From NCBI GenBank assembly GCA_938074515.1, contig CALJFV010000003.1:1-6131 (forward strand): DNA of 6,131 bases, given 5' to 3'. Of this stretch, positions 1 through 5,955 are shown one piece after another. Both the position numbers and the translations under genes were made by a program. The number at the start of each line of letters is the position of its first letter. The first letter of the stretch is position 1. Origin of the DNA: an uncultured Flavobacteriaceae bacterium. GTDB lineage: Bacteria; Bacteroidota; Bacteroidia; Flavobacteriales; Flavobacteriaceae. Below the pieces are notes generated by a model, which worked only from the letters and a program-made list of their open reading frames with translations, made no database searches and was not told the DNA's origin.

Positions 1-70
1 CCGCCATAGCAACGCAAAAAACCAGTGCGATCCAATGCCTAAAATTGCCCCAAGACATATTTGTACTCAT
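1..70 (-). CDS. Partial secreted protein, N-terminus only (runs off left edge)
   Basis: Reading the minus strand from the ATG at 70-68 gives 23 open codons up to the window edge. They encode a short polar start (MSTNMSWGNFRHW) followed by a hydrophobic run, IALVFCVAMA, which is the shape of a Sec signal peptide. A second in-frame ATG at 58-56 is an alternative start that would leave a shorter polar region. The gene lies 31 bases downstream of the esterase stop on the same strand, so the two are probably co-transcribed. The mature protein is outside the window, so its function cannot be read. A secreted or envelope protein is the only supported inference. Confidence 0.6.
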   Translation of the reverse strand, partial: MSTNMSWGNFRHWIALVFCVAMA

Positions 71-101
71 AAAGCGTGATTGCTTTCGAAAAGTACTGAA
101 C

Positions 102-1022
102 TTATCTCAATCCGTTTATGTCATAGCGATTAAAAAAATCCCATAGGGCTTCATTCATGTCAAAACCCAAGGTGCTTGTGTCGAACCAGTCGTGCTCACC
201 CTGAATCACTCGATATAAATCTAATGAGACCTGATTGAGCCCCGGGCCATACGTTTCGTACTCCACAAGTCTAGCCCCATCGGAAAATGTTTGGGCCTGA
301 GAGGGCGTTTGACCCAATTCATTAAATTGTGTCCAATAATCCATGGCATAAGACACAGAAGACCAGTCAGAATTTCCTTGATAAGGCAAAACTTCATCAT
401 TGGTTCCATGAAAAATAATGACAGGCATGGGGTGGATCGGCGCACAAACTTCGGGCCAATCAAGCATGGTCCCAGAAATTGATCCTATGGCAGCGACCCT
501 TTCGCTTAACGCGCAGGCTAATGCGTAACTCATCATACCGCCGTTTGAATAACCACAGAAATAAACCCGATCTAGATCTACATTATAAGTACTGCTTATT
601 TCATCGATTAACGCGGAGAAAAAGTCAATATCCTCGGCGTCACTCTTGTTGTCTGGACCTGATAAAAACGAATTCCAGTGTGGATTCCCATCCAGGCAAC
701 TGCCTTGAGGGTAAATCAAAATAAAGCCTTCTCGATCGGCCAGAGACCGCATGTCAGCATAAGCCAAGTGATCCATCGCATAGCCGCCATAGCCGTGTAA
801 ATTAAAAACCAGCGGTAGAGCCTCTGAAGAGTTATAATCTTGTGGTAAGTGCAAAAGATACTCTCGATTCAGGCCGTTGTGATTGAGGATCAGCGCATCC
901 TGATTGTCACCACATTCTGACTCAGAATTCTTGTTTTCGATACTACACGAAAACATAAAAAAAATCAAAGGGATGATGATCACCCCTTTGATAAACTTAT
1001 AACATTTAGCATATGTCTGCAT
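102..1022 (-). CDS. Lipoprotein esterase, PHB depolymerase / feruloyl esterase-like alpha/beta-hydrolase
   Basis: This 306-residue protein has the full set of serine-esterase motifs. A hydrophobic N-terminus (about residues 12-25) ends at Cys26 in FMFSC, a workable lipobox, so the protein is probably a lipoprotein. An oxyanion-hole motif NLHGYGG lies at 74-80, the nucleophile elbow GYSNG at 157-161 (Ser159), the acid in HGTNDE (Asp209) and the His in GEHDW (His277). This order and spacing match the esterase_PHB/LpqC family, which includes PHB depolymerases and CE1-like feruloyl or acetyl-xylan esterases. The likely reaction is hydrolysis of ester bonds on a polymer or its fragments at the cell envelope. 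Polysaccharide de-esterification is my preferred role given the beta-mannosidase nearby, but the substrate is not readable. The next in-frame Met is inside the signal sequence, so the ATG at 1022-1020 is the sensible start. No clear promoter was found in the 118 bases upstream. Confidence 0.85.
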   Translation of the reverse strand: MQTYAKCYKFIKGVIIIPLIFFMFSCSIENKNSESECGDNQDALILNHNGLNREYLLHLPQDYNSSEALPLVFNLHGYGGYAMDHLAYADMRSLADREGFILIYPQGSCLDGNPHWNSFLSGPDNKSDAEDIDFFSALIDEISSTYNVDLDRVYFCGYSNGGMMSYALACALSERVAAIGSISGTMLDWPEVCAPIHPMPVIIFHGTNDEVLPYQGNSDWSSVSYAMDYWTQFNELGQTPSQAQTFSDGARLVEYETYGPGLNQVSLDLYRVIQGEHDWFDTSTLGFDMNEALWDFFNRYDINGLR

Positions 1023-1140
1023 ATAATTCTTAACGCATTATCTGCTAGTCTATTGTTGCAGTATTGTTATCCCTTAAGCGTTTTTTTGAACGCTACCAGG
1101 TCAATCTCATTACCGTAAAATAAAGTACTTAAGACCTTAT
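1023..1140. other. Intergenic gap between two minus-strand genes, no clear signals
   Basis: These 118 bases separate the esterase from the upstream secreted-protein gene. They contain a 6-bp hairpin (AGCGTT/AACGCT, 1077-1094), but neither strand shows a T-run after it, so it is not a convincing terminator. I find no good TAnnTTTG element for the esterase. Whether the two genes share a transcript is open. Confidence 0.4.
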
Positions 1141-1830
1141 CTACTGAAACGTTTTGAGTCGCTCGACAATGAAATCTTTGACTTGAGTCGCTTTGCCTCG
1201 ATCCTTGATGTACGTCATGAAAGTTTCTGAGTGGGTCGTTTGAAGATCTTGATAGAGGCTTAAATGATCATTCATGTCCTTTCCAGAGAGCAAGGCCCAA
1301 TGAGAGGCGCCATTTGGTTTATTGACATCGTAGGTCCCAAAGGCCACCAATCGACCTTTAAATGCCTCAGGCAGTGCATCGACCATGGCTTGTTGGGCTT
1401 TTGCAAATGCCGATGGGTCCTCGGCTTTAATGTCCCAAATGTGGATGACTGGATTTTTTTCCTCGTCCCCAGGGTTTAAGTTCATAATTCGTCCGGCTCT
1501 TGCTTCGCCCCAGGTCTCGACATGATTTCTAATGCCGCGCCAAAAAGCATCTCCTTCTGACTCTTCAGGCTGGGTTACAAAACCGCCATTATTTATTTCC
1601 CACAAAAATACGATTCTGTGGGTGCTCCCGTCATCACGGCCATGTCTTAGGCGCTCTAAGAACACTCCTCCTGACTTACGCTCACGATCGGTAAAAAATT
1701 CATCAAATAGGCTCTCAATTTGGTCCTCAGAATTTTCTTTGGCCTTGACCTCTATAAAATTAAATGCCATCTGCTGGGCGCTTAAGACCCCCGAGAATAA
1801 CAAGATAAATGCAATAAATAAATGTCTCAT
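1141..1830 (-). CDS. Secreted protein of unknown function with two ferredoxin-like repeats
   Basis: This 229-residue protein starts with a clean signal peptide: MRHLFIAF and a hydrophobic run, with likely cleavage after LSA at residue 18. I do not recognise a named family. The mature part looks like a tandem duplication. Residues 22-118 and 127-229 each read as strand-helix-strand-strand-helix. The alignable starts are FIEVKAKENSEDQ (25-37) and IWDIKAEDPSAF (131-142), and each copy has a central beta hairpin (VFLWEIN near 74-80; HWALLSGKD near 177-185) followed by an aromatic-rich helix. This is the pattern of dimeric alpha+beta barrel proteins, in which two ferredoxin-like units in one chain form the barrel. 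No catalytic residue or lipobox stands out, so a soluble periplasmic or exported protein is likely. It is divergent from the lipocalin-like gene, and the 100-base gap holds promoter candidates for both. The function remains unknown. Confidence 0.8.
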   Translation of the reverse strand: MRHLFIAFILLFSGVLSAQQMAFNFIEVKAKENSEDQIESLFDEFFTDRERKSGGVFLERLRHGRDDGSTHRIVFLWEINNGGFVTQPEESEGDAFWRGIRNHVETWGEARAGRIMNLNPGDEEKNPVIHIWDIKAEDPSAFAKAQQAMVDALPEAFKGRLVAFGTYDVNKPNGASHWALLSGKDMNDHLSLYQDLQTTHSETFMTYIKDRGKATQVKDFIVERLKTFQ

Positions 1831-1858
1831 GTTTATTAGTTAATTGGTTAAATGTTTT

Positions 1859-1889
1859 CGAAAATAAATATTTTTATTGTCTTTTGCAA
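1859..1889 (-). promoter_or_regulatory. Candidate Bacteroidota promoter for the duplicated-domain secreted protein
   Basis: On the minus strand TTG (1889-1887) is followed by 20 bases and TATTTTCG (1866-1859). This matches the Bacteroidota pattern TTG-N17-23-TAnnTTTG with one mismatch in the -7 box. It would give a leader of about 20-25 bases before the ATG at 1830. This was found by eye in AT-rich DNA, so a chance match is possible. Confidence 0.4.
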
Positions 1890-1906
1890 TATTATAATTA
1901 TCTTCA
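1877..1906 (+). promoter_or_regulatory. Candidate Bacteroidota promoter for the lipocalin-like gene
   Basis: TTG at 1877-1879 is followed by exactly 19 bases and TATCTTCA at 1899-1906. The -7 box matches TAnnTT and misses the final TG. Transcription would begin near 1913, giving a leader of about 18 bases. The element interleaves with the opposite-strand candidate, so the two promoters may compete for polymerase. Confidence 0.35.
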
Positions 1907-1930
1907 TATCACTAATCAATTTTTACACAC

Positions 1931-2455
1931 ATGAAAAAAATATTTTTTGGCCTTTTCTTTATGGCCATTTCGATTTGTTTTGCTGGCGCAACTATTGATC
2001 CACAACCCACGCCCAGTACTGATGATTTTAGTATGCTGAAATCTCTTGAAGGCAAGTGGTTCGGGACACTTAAACGTGACGACGGCTCTGAAGACCCGTT
2101 TAATTTGACTTACAGCATAAGTTCCAATGGTAGCGCCATCCTTGAGGAGAGTAATACAGGGGGTATTGAAATGCTCACCATTTTTAACTTGCACAACGAT
2201 GCCATTCTTTTGACTCATTATTGTGGACTGCGTAATCGTCCGGTTTCTGTTTTAGACAGCAGTGTAGATGGTGTGTTTAAATTCACTACAGACGCTGAGC
2301 TCAGTGGGTTGTCTTTGGACAATGAAATGTTTGTCACTTCCTGGGTCATCGATGTTATGCCCGAGGATTCGAGTAAAATTTATTACGAGTTCACCGTGTC
2401 TGGTCCAGATGGGGTGGCGTTTGTTGCTAAATGTGATTTGACTCGGGCAAACTAA
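1931..2455 (+). CDS. Secreted lipocalin-like beta-barrel protein, unknown function
   Basis: This 174-residue protein starts MKKIFFGLFFMAISICFA and has a typical signal peptide with cleavage after residue 18 or 20. After a short Pro/Thr-rich linker (about 21-33), residues 34-172 are rich in beta strands. They open with LKSLEGKWFG (36-45), the GxW-type entry strand seen in lipocalin-like barrels. The segment GSAILEES (67-74) and the core MLTIF...LLTHYCGLRNRP (81-104) resemble a widespread uncharacterised family of periplasmic or secreted proteins, often annotated as lipocalin-like or DUF1579-like, in which an EM.T.Y...L.LTHYC..GNQP core is typical. Here the usual GNQP appears as RNRP. A small hydrophobic ligand is a reasonable guess from the fold, but nothing identifies it. 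The start is the only ATG ahead of the signal peptide. The gene stands alone on its strand and ends 29 bases before a hairpin terminator. Confidence 0.8.
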   Translation: MKKIFFGLFFMAISICFAGATIDPQPTPSTDDFSMLKSLEGKWFGTLKRDDGSEDPFNLTYSISSNGSAILEESNTGGIEMLTIFNLHNDAILLTHYCGLRNRPVSVLDSSVDGVFKFTTDAELSGLSLDNEMFVTSWVIDVMPEDSSKIYYEFTVSGPDGVAFVAKCDLTRAN

Positions 2456-2484
2456 TGCCTCTTTTGTAAGTTTGAACGCCAATT

Positions 2485-2509
2485 AGCCCCTTGTTTTGAG
2501 GGGCTTTTT
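2485..2509 (+). terminator. Rho-independent terminator of the lipocalin-like gene
   Basis: A 7-bp stem AGCCCCT/AGGGGCT (2485-2491 with 2499-2505) encloses a 7-base loop and runs into five Ts (2505-2509). It begins 29 bases after the stop of the plus-strand gene. The converging CPXCG gene ends at its right edge (stop codon at 2510-2508), so the same hairpin may weakly serve that transcript, although the minus strand has only a short T-poor tail. Confidence 0.85.
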
Positions 2510-2690
2510 ACTGCCCAATAGCTTCGGCCGAAAATGAGCTGACCGCATCGTAGTCCACTAACACGTAGAACTCTATGGGGTTACAACAGACCTCACAATC
2601 TTCGATAAAACTTTGCTCGGGGACAGAGGGATCTACTAACTTGAGTTGCTCCTCCCAACAATGGGGGCAGGTGAAATAATGCTCAATCAT
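2508..2690 (-). CDS. Small CPXCG-type cysteine-rich zinc-ribbon-like protein
   Basis: This 60-residue protein carries two cysteine knuckles: CPHC at residues 8-11 and CEVCC at 32-36 (Cys32, Cys35, Cys36). The intervening acidic segment, the following NPIEF strand and the length of about 60 match the Cys_rich_CPXG family, small proteins found in many Proteobacteria and Bacteroidota. The four-Cys arrangement suggests a structural zinc site. No biochemical role is firmly assigned to the family, and I do not propose one. There is no signal peptide, so it should be cytoplasmic. The gene is monocistronic by layout, converging with the lipocalin-like gene and with a 168-base gap to the next minus-strand gene upstream. 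A perfect TAACTTTG box lies just before its ATG. Confidence 0.85.
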   Translation of the reverse strand: MIEHYFTCPHCWEEQLKLVDPSVPEQSFIEDCEVCCNPIEFYVLVDYDAVSSFSAEAIGQ

Positions 2691-2695
2691 AAAAT

Positions 2696-2703
2696 CAAAG
2701 TTA
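2696..2703 (-). promoter_or_regulatory. Perfect -7 box (TAACTTTG) just upstream of the CPXCG start codon
   Basis: On the minus strand TAACTTTG (2703-2696) matches TAnnTTTG at every fixed position and is separated from the ATG (2690-2688) by only five bases. No TTG is seen at the expected distance further upstream, so the promoter is incomplete. If real, it would make the mRNA leaderless or nearly so. Confidence 0.35.
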
Positions 2704-2735
2704 CGGCAATAGTCGTATATTTAGGTCAGTGTTTG

Positions 2736-2761
2736 GGGCTGTATCATTCATAATACAGTCC
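2736..2761 (+). other. Hairpin upstream of an orphan terminator, possible small RNA element
   Basis: GGGCTGTAT (2736-2744) pairs with ATACAGTCC (2753-2761) over 9 bp including one G-U pair, around an 8-base loop. It lies 10 bases before a strong plus-strand terminator, and no plus-strand gene precedes it. Together they could be the 3' part of a small RNA of roughly 70-80 bases. A weak -7-like box TATATTTA occurs at 2716-2723 but lacks an upstream TTG. No tRNA or known RNA family was recognised. Confidence 0.35.
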
Positions 2762-2771
2762 TTTTGGATTA

Positions 2772-2800
2772 GGGAGCGCTAAAGCGCTCCCTTTTTTTTT
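2772..2800 (+). terminator. Strong rho-independent terminator with no plus-strand gene in front of it
   Basis: An 8-bp GC-rich stem GGGAGCGC/GCGCTCCC (2772-2779 with 2784-2791) closes a TAAA tetraloop and is followed by nine Ts (2792-2800). This is a textbook intrinsic terminator on the plus strand. The nearest plus-strand gene ends at 2455 and already has its own terminator. On the minus strand the hairpin is followed by TAATCC rather than a T-run, so it is a poor terminator for the winged-helix gene upstream on that strand. Confidence 0.85.
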
Positions 2801-2858
2801 ATTCTAGCTTTACTTTTCTGGAATTCACTCCTGGCTCGTCAAGTTGTCAGAACAAATC

Positions 2859-3095
2859 TTACCTCACCCCTGAAATCAACTGAAACAATCCCTTCTTTGG
2901 TTTATGTACTCTTTCTGGAAATTTCTCAATGAGCTTCCACACACAACCATTAATGGTTTTGGGATGAAAATCTGGATGACGCTCTTCTATGCGTCTGTTG
3001 AGCTCAGTCCATTGAATTCCATCTGGTTGTTCATCCAGCAACTCAAAAATGGTCAAATAAATTTGACCTGTGATGGTATTGGGATTCAATGACAT
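2859..3095 (-). CDS. Small stand-alone winged-helix DNA-binding protein
   Basis: This 78-residue protein is almost entirely one winged-helix domain. A first helix covers about residues 8-22 (TGQIYLTIFELLDEQ), and a second starts at IQWTELNRRIEERHP (27-41). The likely recognition helix is in PKTINGCVWKLIEKFP (45-60), and the wing is ERVHKPKKGLFQL (61-73). The closing rGLFqL strand is typical of HARE-HTH or Mrr-N-like winged helices, which usually sit at the N-terminus of larger proteins such as restriction or chromatin factors. Here the domain is alone, with no sign of a broken longer frame. The likely role is a small transcription regulator or nucleic-acid-binding adaptor, with the target unknown. 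It is transcribed away from the beta-mannosidase gene across an 85-base shared gap, so regulation of that neighbour is possible but unproven. Confidence 0.7.
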   Translation of the reverse strand: MSLNPNTITGQIYLTIFELLDEQPDGIQWTELNRRIEERHPDFHPKTINGCVWKLIEKFPERVHKPKKGLFQLISGVR

Positions 3096-3118
3096 GCTTT
3101 TGTTCTTTCTGAACAGTA

Positions 3119-3152
3119 TTGCCGTAAATTTAAAAATTGTTCCCTATTTTTA
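3119..3152 (+). promoter_or_regulatory. Weak candidate promoter for the beta-mannosidase
   Basis: TTG (3119-3121) is followed by 23 bases and TATTTTTA (3145-3152), which matches TAnnTTT but ends in A rather than G. The spacing is at the long limit for Bacteroidota promoters. The region is AT-rich, so this is only a candidate. On the minus strand, TTG (3157-3155) and TAAATTTA (3132-3125) form an equally weak candidate for the winged-helix gene. Confidence 0.22.
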
Positions 3153-3180
3153 ATCAAACCCGACCTTTAATTAAACATCC

Positions 3181-5799
3181 ATGTCTGTAAAAAACCTACT
3201 CTCTTTAATCCTCACGAGCATGGCGCTCACAGCCCTTATAGGGTGTAAAAATAATGAGGCGCCTTTGACTCTGGAGCTCCAAGAAGGTTGGACCTTTAAA
3301 GCAGTCGATAGTCTTGAATGGATGCCCGCGCAAGTCCCCGGCACCGTCCATACTGATTTATTGAATTTGGGCCTTATAAAAGATCCTTTTTACCGACTTA
3401 ATGAACATGAAATCCAATGGGTTGATAAGAAAGACTGGGTTTATCAATGTAATTTTGAGGTCCCAGAAAAAATATTTGCTCAAGAACAGATTGCCCTGAA
3501 CTTTGATGGGCTAGACACCTATGCCCGCGTAACCTTAAATGACAGCCTGATTCTCAGCAGTGATAATATGTTTCGCACTTACGCTGTGCCTGTCAAAGGG
3601 CTGCTAAAAACAGAGGACAATGCCTTAGAAATAGTTTTTGAGTCCCCCATAAATAAAGGCGTAGAAAAATTCGATGCCTTGGGCTATATCCTGCCTATGT
3701 CTGGTAATGATTTGGCCAAAATCGGCCAAGTTGAGGGCGAAAAAGAGGTCAGTATTTTTACGCGCAAAGCTGGGTATCACTTTGGTTGGGACTGGGGCCC
3801 GCGTTTGGTGACCTCTGGAATATGGCGCCCGATTACTTTGGAGGCCTGGAGTGGATTGAAAATTCAGGATGTATTTGTCCAGCAAGAAATTCAAGAGGAT
3901 AAAGCGGAGCTTACCGCACAGCTCGAAATTATGGCCACAGACTCTGCGGCCAACAATTCGGCTCAAGTAGAAATCTTAGTAGATAACTTAGTGGTTCAGA
4001 CCAAGGCAGTGGCCTTGAATTCTGGGATTAACAATCTGGAAATTCCTTTTATCATCGAGAACCCCGAGCTTTGGTGGCCTAACGGTCTAGGAAATCAGCA
4101 CCTTTATGAGGTCAGCGTGCGCATTTCCCAAGGGCAAAACACGGATCAAAAAACACAAAAGATCGGTTTACGCACCTTGGAACTCATCAGAGAGCCCGAT
4201 AATTTCGGGACATCCTTTTACTTTAAAGTCAATGGAGTTCCGGTATTTATGAAAGGTACGAACTACATTCCACAAGACCCATTTTTGACCCGGCCCACCT
4301 CGGACCATTATAAGTTTTTATTAGAATCAGCCCGGGACGCCCACATGAACATGATCCGCATTTGGGGTGGAGGCATCTATGAATCCCAAGAGTTTTATGA
4401 CTTATGCGATCAGTTTGGCCTATTGGTTTGGCAAGACTTTATGTTTGCCTGCGCCGTCTACCCCGGTGACCCTGAATTTTTGGACAACGTCAAACAAGAG
4501 GCCATTGATAATGTAAAAAGGCTCAGAAATCACACCTCAATCGCTCTTTGGTGCGGCAATAATGAAAGTCTTTCGGCCTGGGAAAATTGGGGGTGGAAGG
4601 AACAAGTGGCCAAAGAGCAATCGCAAGCAGTGGCGGATTCGATCTGGAACTCCTATGAGGCACTATTTCACCAGGTGCTTCCTGAGGTGGTCGCCGAGTA
4701 TGATGGTGATCGCAATTATTGGTCCTCCTCACCTTCTGCGGACATGGGCGTTAAAGAACAATACGACAGTGGCGATGTGCATTACTGGTGGGTTTGGTGG
4801 GGTAAAAAAGCCTTTGAAGAGTACAACACAGCCATCCCTCGATTTATGTCGGAATATGGGTTTCAGTCCTTTCCCGAATATAATTCTGTCTTGAAATATA
4901 CACGCCCCGAGGATCATGACATCTACTCTGAGGTCATGACTTCACATCAGCGCTCGAGCATTGGCAATGAGACCATCGAAGAGTATATGCTCCGGGATTA
5001 TAAAAAGCCTAAAGACTTTGCCTCCTACTTGTATGTGAGTCAATTATTGCAGGCCAAAGGAATCAAAATGGCCATAGAAGCCCATCGGCGTCATCGAGAC
5101 CAGTGCATGGGCACGCTCTATTGGCAGCTGAACGATTGCTGGCCTGTGGCGTCTTGGTCGGGCATCGATTATTATGGTAAATGGAAGGCTCTGCATTATA
5201 AGGTAAAAGAGGCCTTTAAGCCTTACTTATTAAGTCACGAAATTCAAGACAACCAAATGAGTTTTTACCTAGTTTCAGACGAGCTTGCCGATACTTCTGG
5301 CCAAATTCACATTGAGCTATTGAATTTTAACGGCACCGTGCTCCGTCAATGGAATGAACCTATCGAAGTCAAAGCCAATCAAACCAGCCAAGTCTATAGA
5401 ATTCCCATGAGCATGTTCTCTCAGGCTGGCCCCTTAAACCAACTCGTAATCAAAGCCGAGTTTTATTCGGAAAATGACGCGCTTTTGGCCAAAAACAAGA
5501 TTTATTTAGTGCCCCCGAAAGACCTTGACCTCCCCGATCCAGGCATGGCCTATAGTGTTTCGGACTTTGAAAATTATTACGCGGTAACCGTTAAAGCAGA
5601 GCGTTTGGCTAAGAATATCTTTGTGTCGAGTGCTCTGCCGAATAACTTCTCTGAGAATTATTTTGACTTGCTCCCTGGCGAAGAAAAAACCATCACGATA
5701 AGCAAACCCGCTCAGGTATCCTCGGGACGTCATCATATCGAATCGTTCAAGTCCTTTAACCAAAGCCTTAAAATTCTAACTCTAAGGGACAGTTACTGA
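3181..5799 (+). CDS. Beta-mannosidase, glycoside hydrolase family 2, lipoprotein
   Basis: This complete 872-residue GH2 enzyme removes terminal beta-linked mannose from the non-reducing ends of mannan, glucomannan or N-glycan oligosaccharides. An N-terminal hydrophobic run ends in the lipobox LIGC (Cys22), so it is membrane-anchored, either periplasmic or surface-exposed. The N-terminal sugar-binding-like domain (about 30-225) holds the beta-mannosidase hallmarks VPGTVHTDL (52-60) and GWDWGPR (202-208). An immunoglobulin-like domain follows (about 226-335). The TIM barrel (about 336-680) carries GTNYIPQD (359-366), IWGGGIYE (394-401), LWCGNNE with acid/base Glu462, and MSEYGFQSFPEY with nucleophile Glu558. 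The remaining ~190 residues form C-terminal beta domains. Length and motif order match Bacteroides-type GH2 beta-mannosidases, and nothing is missing. The first ATG gives the lipoprotein signal. The gene is monocistronic here, and no SusC/SusD or other glycoside hydrolase is adjacent. No convincing terminator follows the stop. Beta-mannosidase specificity, rather than beta-galactosidase or glucuronidase, is well supported by these motifs. Confidence 0.95.
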   Translation: MSVKNLLSLILTSMALTALIGCKNNEAPLTLELQEGWTFKAVDSLEWMPAQVPGTVHTDLLNLGLIKDPFYRLNEHEIQWVDKKDWVYQCNFEVPEKIFAQEQIALNFDGLDTYARVTLNDSLILSSDNMFRTYAVPVKGLLKTEDNALEIVFESPINKGVEKFDALGYILPMSGNDLAKIGQVEGEKEVSIFTRKAGYHFGWDWGPRLVTSGIWRPITLEAWSGLKIQDVFVQQEIQEDKAELTAQLEIMATDSAANNSAQVEILVDNLVVQTKAVALNSGINNLEIPFIIENPELWWPNGLGNQHLYEVSVRISQGQNTDQKTQKIGLRTLELIREPDNFGTSFYFKVNGVPVFMKGTNYIPQDPFLTRPTSDHYKFLLESARDAHMNMIRIWGGGIYESQEFYDLCDQFGLLVWQDFMFACAVYPGDPEFLDNVKQEAIDNVKRLRNHTSIALWCGNNESLSAWENWGWKEQVAKEQSQAVADSIWNSYEALFHQVLPEVVAEYDGDRNYWSSSPSADMGVKEQYDSGDVHYWWVWWGKKAFEEYNTAIPRFMSEYGFQSFPEYNSVLKYTRPEDHDIYSEVMTSHQRSSIGNETIEEYMLRDYKKPKDFASYLYVSQLLQAKGIKMAIEAHRRHRDQCMGTLYWQLNDCWPVASWSGIDYYGKWKALHYKVKEAFKPYLLSHEIQDNQMSFYLVSDELADTSGQIHIELLNFNGTVLRQWNEPIEVKANQTSQVYRIPMSMFSQAGPLNQLVIKAEFYSENDALLAKNKIYLVPPKDLDLPDPGMAYSVSDFENYYAVTVKAERLAKNIFVSSALPNNFSENYFDLLPGEEKTITISKPAQVSSGRHHIESFKSFNQSLKILTLRDSY

Positions 5800-5837
5800 T
5801 CATTTGGGAGAAGCTGCGGCCAAAATCAATTATATAA

Positions 5838-5954
5838 TGGCTGAGCCATAAATATCTCAAGGCTATGGGACACTCAAGTTTAAATGTTAGTCTAACTTAC
5901 TTAAGAGGATTAGAAGTGGCTGAACTGACAGAAGAGGATATGCCTATGGTTTAA
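5838..5954 (+). pseudogene. Relic of a tyrosine recombinase (integrase) C-terminus
   Basis: The frame opens after a stop at 5835-5837 and runs 38 codons to TAA at 5952-5954. The first ATG is at 5865. The encoded GHSSLNVSLTY contains the two last catalytic elements of phage-integrase family recombinases. These are the GH of the H/W motif (His codon 5871-5873) and the nucleophilic Tyr (codon 5898-5900), nine residues apart as in XerC/XerD-type LGHS....Y motifs. It is preceded by KYLKAM and followed by an acidic tail ending near EEDMP, as in many Bacteroidota integrases. The N-terminal arm-binding and core domains and the catalytic Arg/Lys residues are absent. The beta-mannosidase stop lies only 38 bases before the frame, so there is no room for them. 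It therefore cannot be a working recombinase and is best read as the leftover end of an integrated element after deletion. No matching remnant was found in the other frames of 5800-5837. Confidence 0.75.
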
Positions 5955-5955
5955 C

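Noticed and set aside
1077..1094. 6-bp hairpin AGCGTT/AACGCT as terminator for the gene at 1141-1830
   Set aside because: Neither strand has a T-run after the stem. On the minus strand it is followed by TAAGGG, so intrinsic termination is not supported.
2691..2772. tRNA or tRNA fragment upstream of the orphan terminator
   Set aside because: There is no T-arm consensus, no acceptor-stem pairing of the right length and no plausible cloverleaf. Only one simple hairpin is visible.
2904..3092. 62-codon plus-strand frame opposite the winged-helix gene
   Set aside because: It is a shadow of the minus-strand gene. Its translation has no recognisable domain, while the minus-strand product is a coherent winged helix.
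3625..3966. 113-codon minus-strand frame inside the beta-mannosidase
   Set aside because: It lies wholly within a well-supported GH2 coding region and its translation has no recognisable features, so it is a chance antisense frame.
5837..5849. Hairpin ATGGC-TGA-GCCAT as beta-mannosidase terminator
   Set aside because: The stem is only 5 bp, the loop is 3 bases, no T-run follows, and it lies inside the open frame of the recombinase relic.
5886..5896. Inverted repeat GTTAG-T-CTAAC as a possible recombination or operator site
   Set aside because: The arms are 5 bases with a 1-base centre, inside coding-like sequence. This is easily expected by chance.
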